64,000 nucleotides of DNA from Euhalothece natronophila Z-M001 (GTDB taxonomy: Bacteria; Cyanobacteriota; Cyanobacteriia; Cyanobacteriales; Rubidibacteraceae). Below the pieces are notes generated by a model. The model saw nothing but the letters and a program-made list of their open reading frames with translations. It ran no database searches and was not told the origin of the DNA. Below are positions 62,811-64,000 of this stretch, piece by piece. The translations under genes were made by a program, and so were the position numbers. Each line of letters starts with the position of its first letter. Within the stretch, counting starts at the first letter, position 1. The stretch covers positions 2,728,001-2,792,000 of the forward strand of contig NZ_CP042326.1 of assembly GCF_007904085.1 (NCBI RefSeq), read 5' to 3'.

Positions 62811-63950
62811 TTAATGATTAATAATACTCACAGGAAGAAATACTGTTAAAACCTCTCCTGCTTCTGCTCGTTGACGCACTGTTAGCTTTCCTCCTAAGGC
62901 TTGAAAAAGATTTTTCGTCACATCCAGATTAAGGCTAAGATTTCCGGTTTCTGGTTGTAAGGTCAATAGTTGACCAATCGACCTTTCTTGCTTTTTACTT
63001 CTAAAACTTTCTTGAAGATTTTGAGAGAGTAATTGCAGTTTAATTTGATTTCCAGCCGTTCTTACGTGTACTTGAAACTTTCCATTGCTGGAAATACGAC
63101 CCGTAAAGTTTTCCATTAATCCTGTTAAAACCTGTGTCAATAATTCAGGATTAGTAATTACTGTGGGTAATTTTTCAGGAAGAAGAACCTCTAAATCAAC
63201 ATTACGCCGTTTGGCTTGTTTTTTCCAGTAGGGAATACTTTGAGTAAATAAATCTTTTAACGGAATTGAGGTTAAATTAACGCTTGATTCTGTTTTTTGC
63301 TTCCCTTCTAGTTCCGTTGCTTGGAAAATTAATTCCATGCGGTTAATTTGTTCAGTGCATTCTTGATCGATCACTCGCAATCGTTTTAGTACCTCAGGCT
63401 CTAAGTCCTTTCGTTTCAGTAATAATCGCGTTAGCATCCTAATGGTAGTAAGAGGAGTTCTAACTTCATGGGTGAGAGCTTGTAGCAGTTCTATGTCTGA
63501 GGTTTCTTGGCGTAAATCTTCGTTACTAGGAAGGTGATTGAGTAACTGACGGCTGAACTGAGTTACCGTACGGTAGTCTGGGGAACAAATTGGGAACTGT
63601 TCTCGTTGTTGCTCAATGGTGACAAGTTTTTCAGGATAATGATTCTGTAAGCGCGATCGCAGTGTTAGCCAAGCCTTTTGGGTAGCTTCTGGATCAAAGG
63701 AAAAATCAAAATAAGAATTTCCTTCTTCGGTTACAGTTAGCACCATTAATAGAGAAAATTCAGGCGTAAAAAGCAAGCAGAACTGCTCATGAGAATTATT
63801 ACTAGGGAGAGAGATTTCTTTCACTTGCGCGGAAGAATGATCTCCGGGTGTGAGAGTTAGCCCTGATAACGTGTTGCCGTTTTGATGAGAGTAGCCTGGG
63901 GTAAAAGCTACTGTCGTCAAATTGGGATTGATTTGTGAAAAATCAACCAT
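62811..63950 (-). CDS. sensor histidine kinase with degenerate ATPase domain
   Basis: A 379-residue protein. The N-terminal 140 residues are a soluble sensor-like domain I cannot name. Residues about 155-220 are a HisKA dimerisation domain with LTHEVRTPLTTIRMLTRLLL (phospho-acceptor His). The C-terminal HATPase region is weak: the N-box reads NPELLTQVLTGLMENF and only a VTKNLFQALGGKLTV end block is clear, with no obvious DxGxG. It may be a poorly active or regulated kinase. No response regulator is adjacent. Confidence 0.75.
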   Translation of the reverse strand: MVDFSQINPNLTTVAFTPGYSHQNGNTLSGLTLTPGDHSSAQVKEISLPSNNSHEQFCLLFTPEFSLLMVLTVTEEGNSYFDFSFDPEATQKAWLTLRSRLQNHYPEKLVTIEQQREQFPICSPDYRTVTQFSRQLLNHLPSNEDLRQETSDIELLQALTHEVRTPLTTIRMLTRLLLKRKDLEPEVLKRLRVIDQECTEQINRMELIFQATELEGKQKTESSVNLTSIPLKDLFTQSIPYWKKQAKRRNVDLEVLLPEKLPTVITNPELLTQVLTGLMENFTGRISSNGKFQVHVRTAGNQIKLQLLSQNLQESFRSKKQERSIGQLLTLQPETGNLSLNLDVTKNLFQALGGKLTVRQRAEAGEVLTVFLPVSIINH

Positions 63951-64000
63951 AAGTGCAGGGCTAGATAAAATTAATCCCTTCTTTATTGGGGTTACTAACT

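Overview
This window is a cyanobacterial chromosome segment. GCGATCGC-type (HIP1) octamers are scattered through nearly every gene. Lineage-typical genes are present: ycf55-like (DUF3685), ycf45-like, ldpA, ndhB, opcA, menB, an OCP-like HCP/CTDH pair and a probable Psb35. Gene content and the moderate GC suggest a unicellular cyanobacterium; I cannot name the species from the sequence alone.

Layout. 1-3.1 kb: a SulP transporter, rhodanese and ETHE1-type persulfide dioxygenase cluster, then queA. 3.2-5.5 kb: a hypothetical gene and a REC-DUF3685 regulator. 5.6-10.7 kb: the oxidative pentose phosphate set fbp-tal-zwf-opcA. 10.7-19.3 kb: a decayed flavin monooxygenase, ruvC, DUF2358, arsA-like/HSP20, pheS and ispD, interrupted by two related IS200/IS605-type TnpB elements and a tnpB-less relic. 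19.3-27.1 kb: a vWA / PP2C / receptor-like kinase triad (TerY-P type) beside pgk. Here the interval from propeller gene to pgk has been partly duplicated, leaving fragments of pgk, of the vWA gene and of a fourth small gene, plus a second beta-propeller protein. 27.1-29 kb: a third TnpB element with a divergent ribbon-helix-helix (RHH) gene. 29-38.5 kb: ycf45-like, ldpA, rpsN, cobQ, a ferredoxin, a transposase relic, a PIN toxin-antitoxin pair, a low-molecular-weight phosphatase and gdhA. 38.4-40.1 kb: a fourth TnpB element fused into the 3' end of gdhA, with a frameshifted RHH gene. 40.1-46.7 kb: EI24, HDAC-like, uppP, two pseudopilins, YkgJ, a split UPF0016 pair and menB. 46.9-47.9 kb: the separate N- and C-terminal halves of an orange carotenoid protein (HCP and CTDH). 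48.6-61.9 kb: ndhB, a GH57 enzyme, a truncated Uma2, two ABC ATPases, FkbM, tRNA-Glu, a NYN nuclease, rpmB, a rhomboid protease, a UvrD-like helicase, MAPEG and SLOG/DprA-like genes. 62.0-64.0 kb: tRNA-Val followed by what looks like a lone Tn7-like/CAST transposon end, probable psb35 and a histidine kinase.

Most notable points: (1) an orphan end resembling a type V-K CAST left end 30 bp after tRNA-Val; (2) four TnpB genes with no TnpA, a shared TTGAC right end in three of them, two tnpB-less relics, and small RHH genes placed head to head with two TnpBs; (3) the kinase triad with a DNA-homogenised PQQ propeller and its partial duplication; (4) a cysteine-free CTDH beside an HCP. All family assignments were made by eye from translated sequence.
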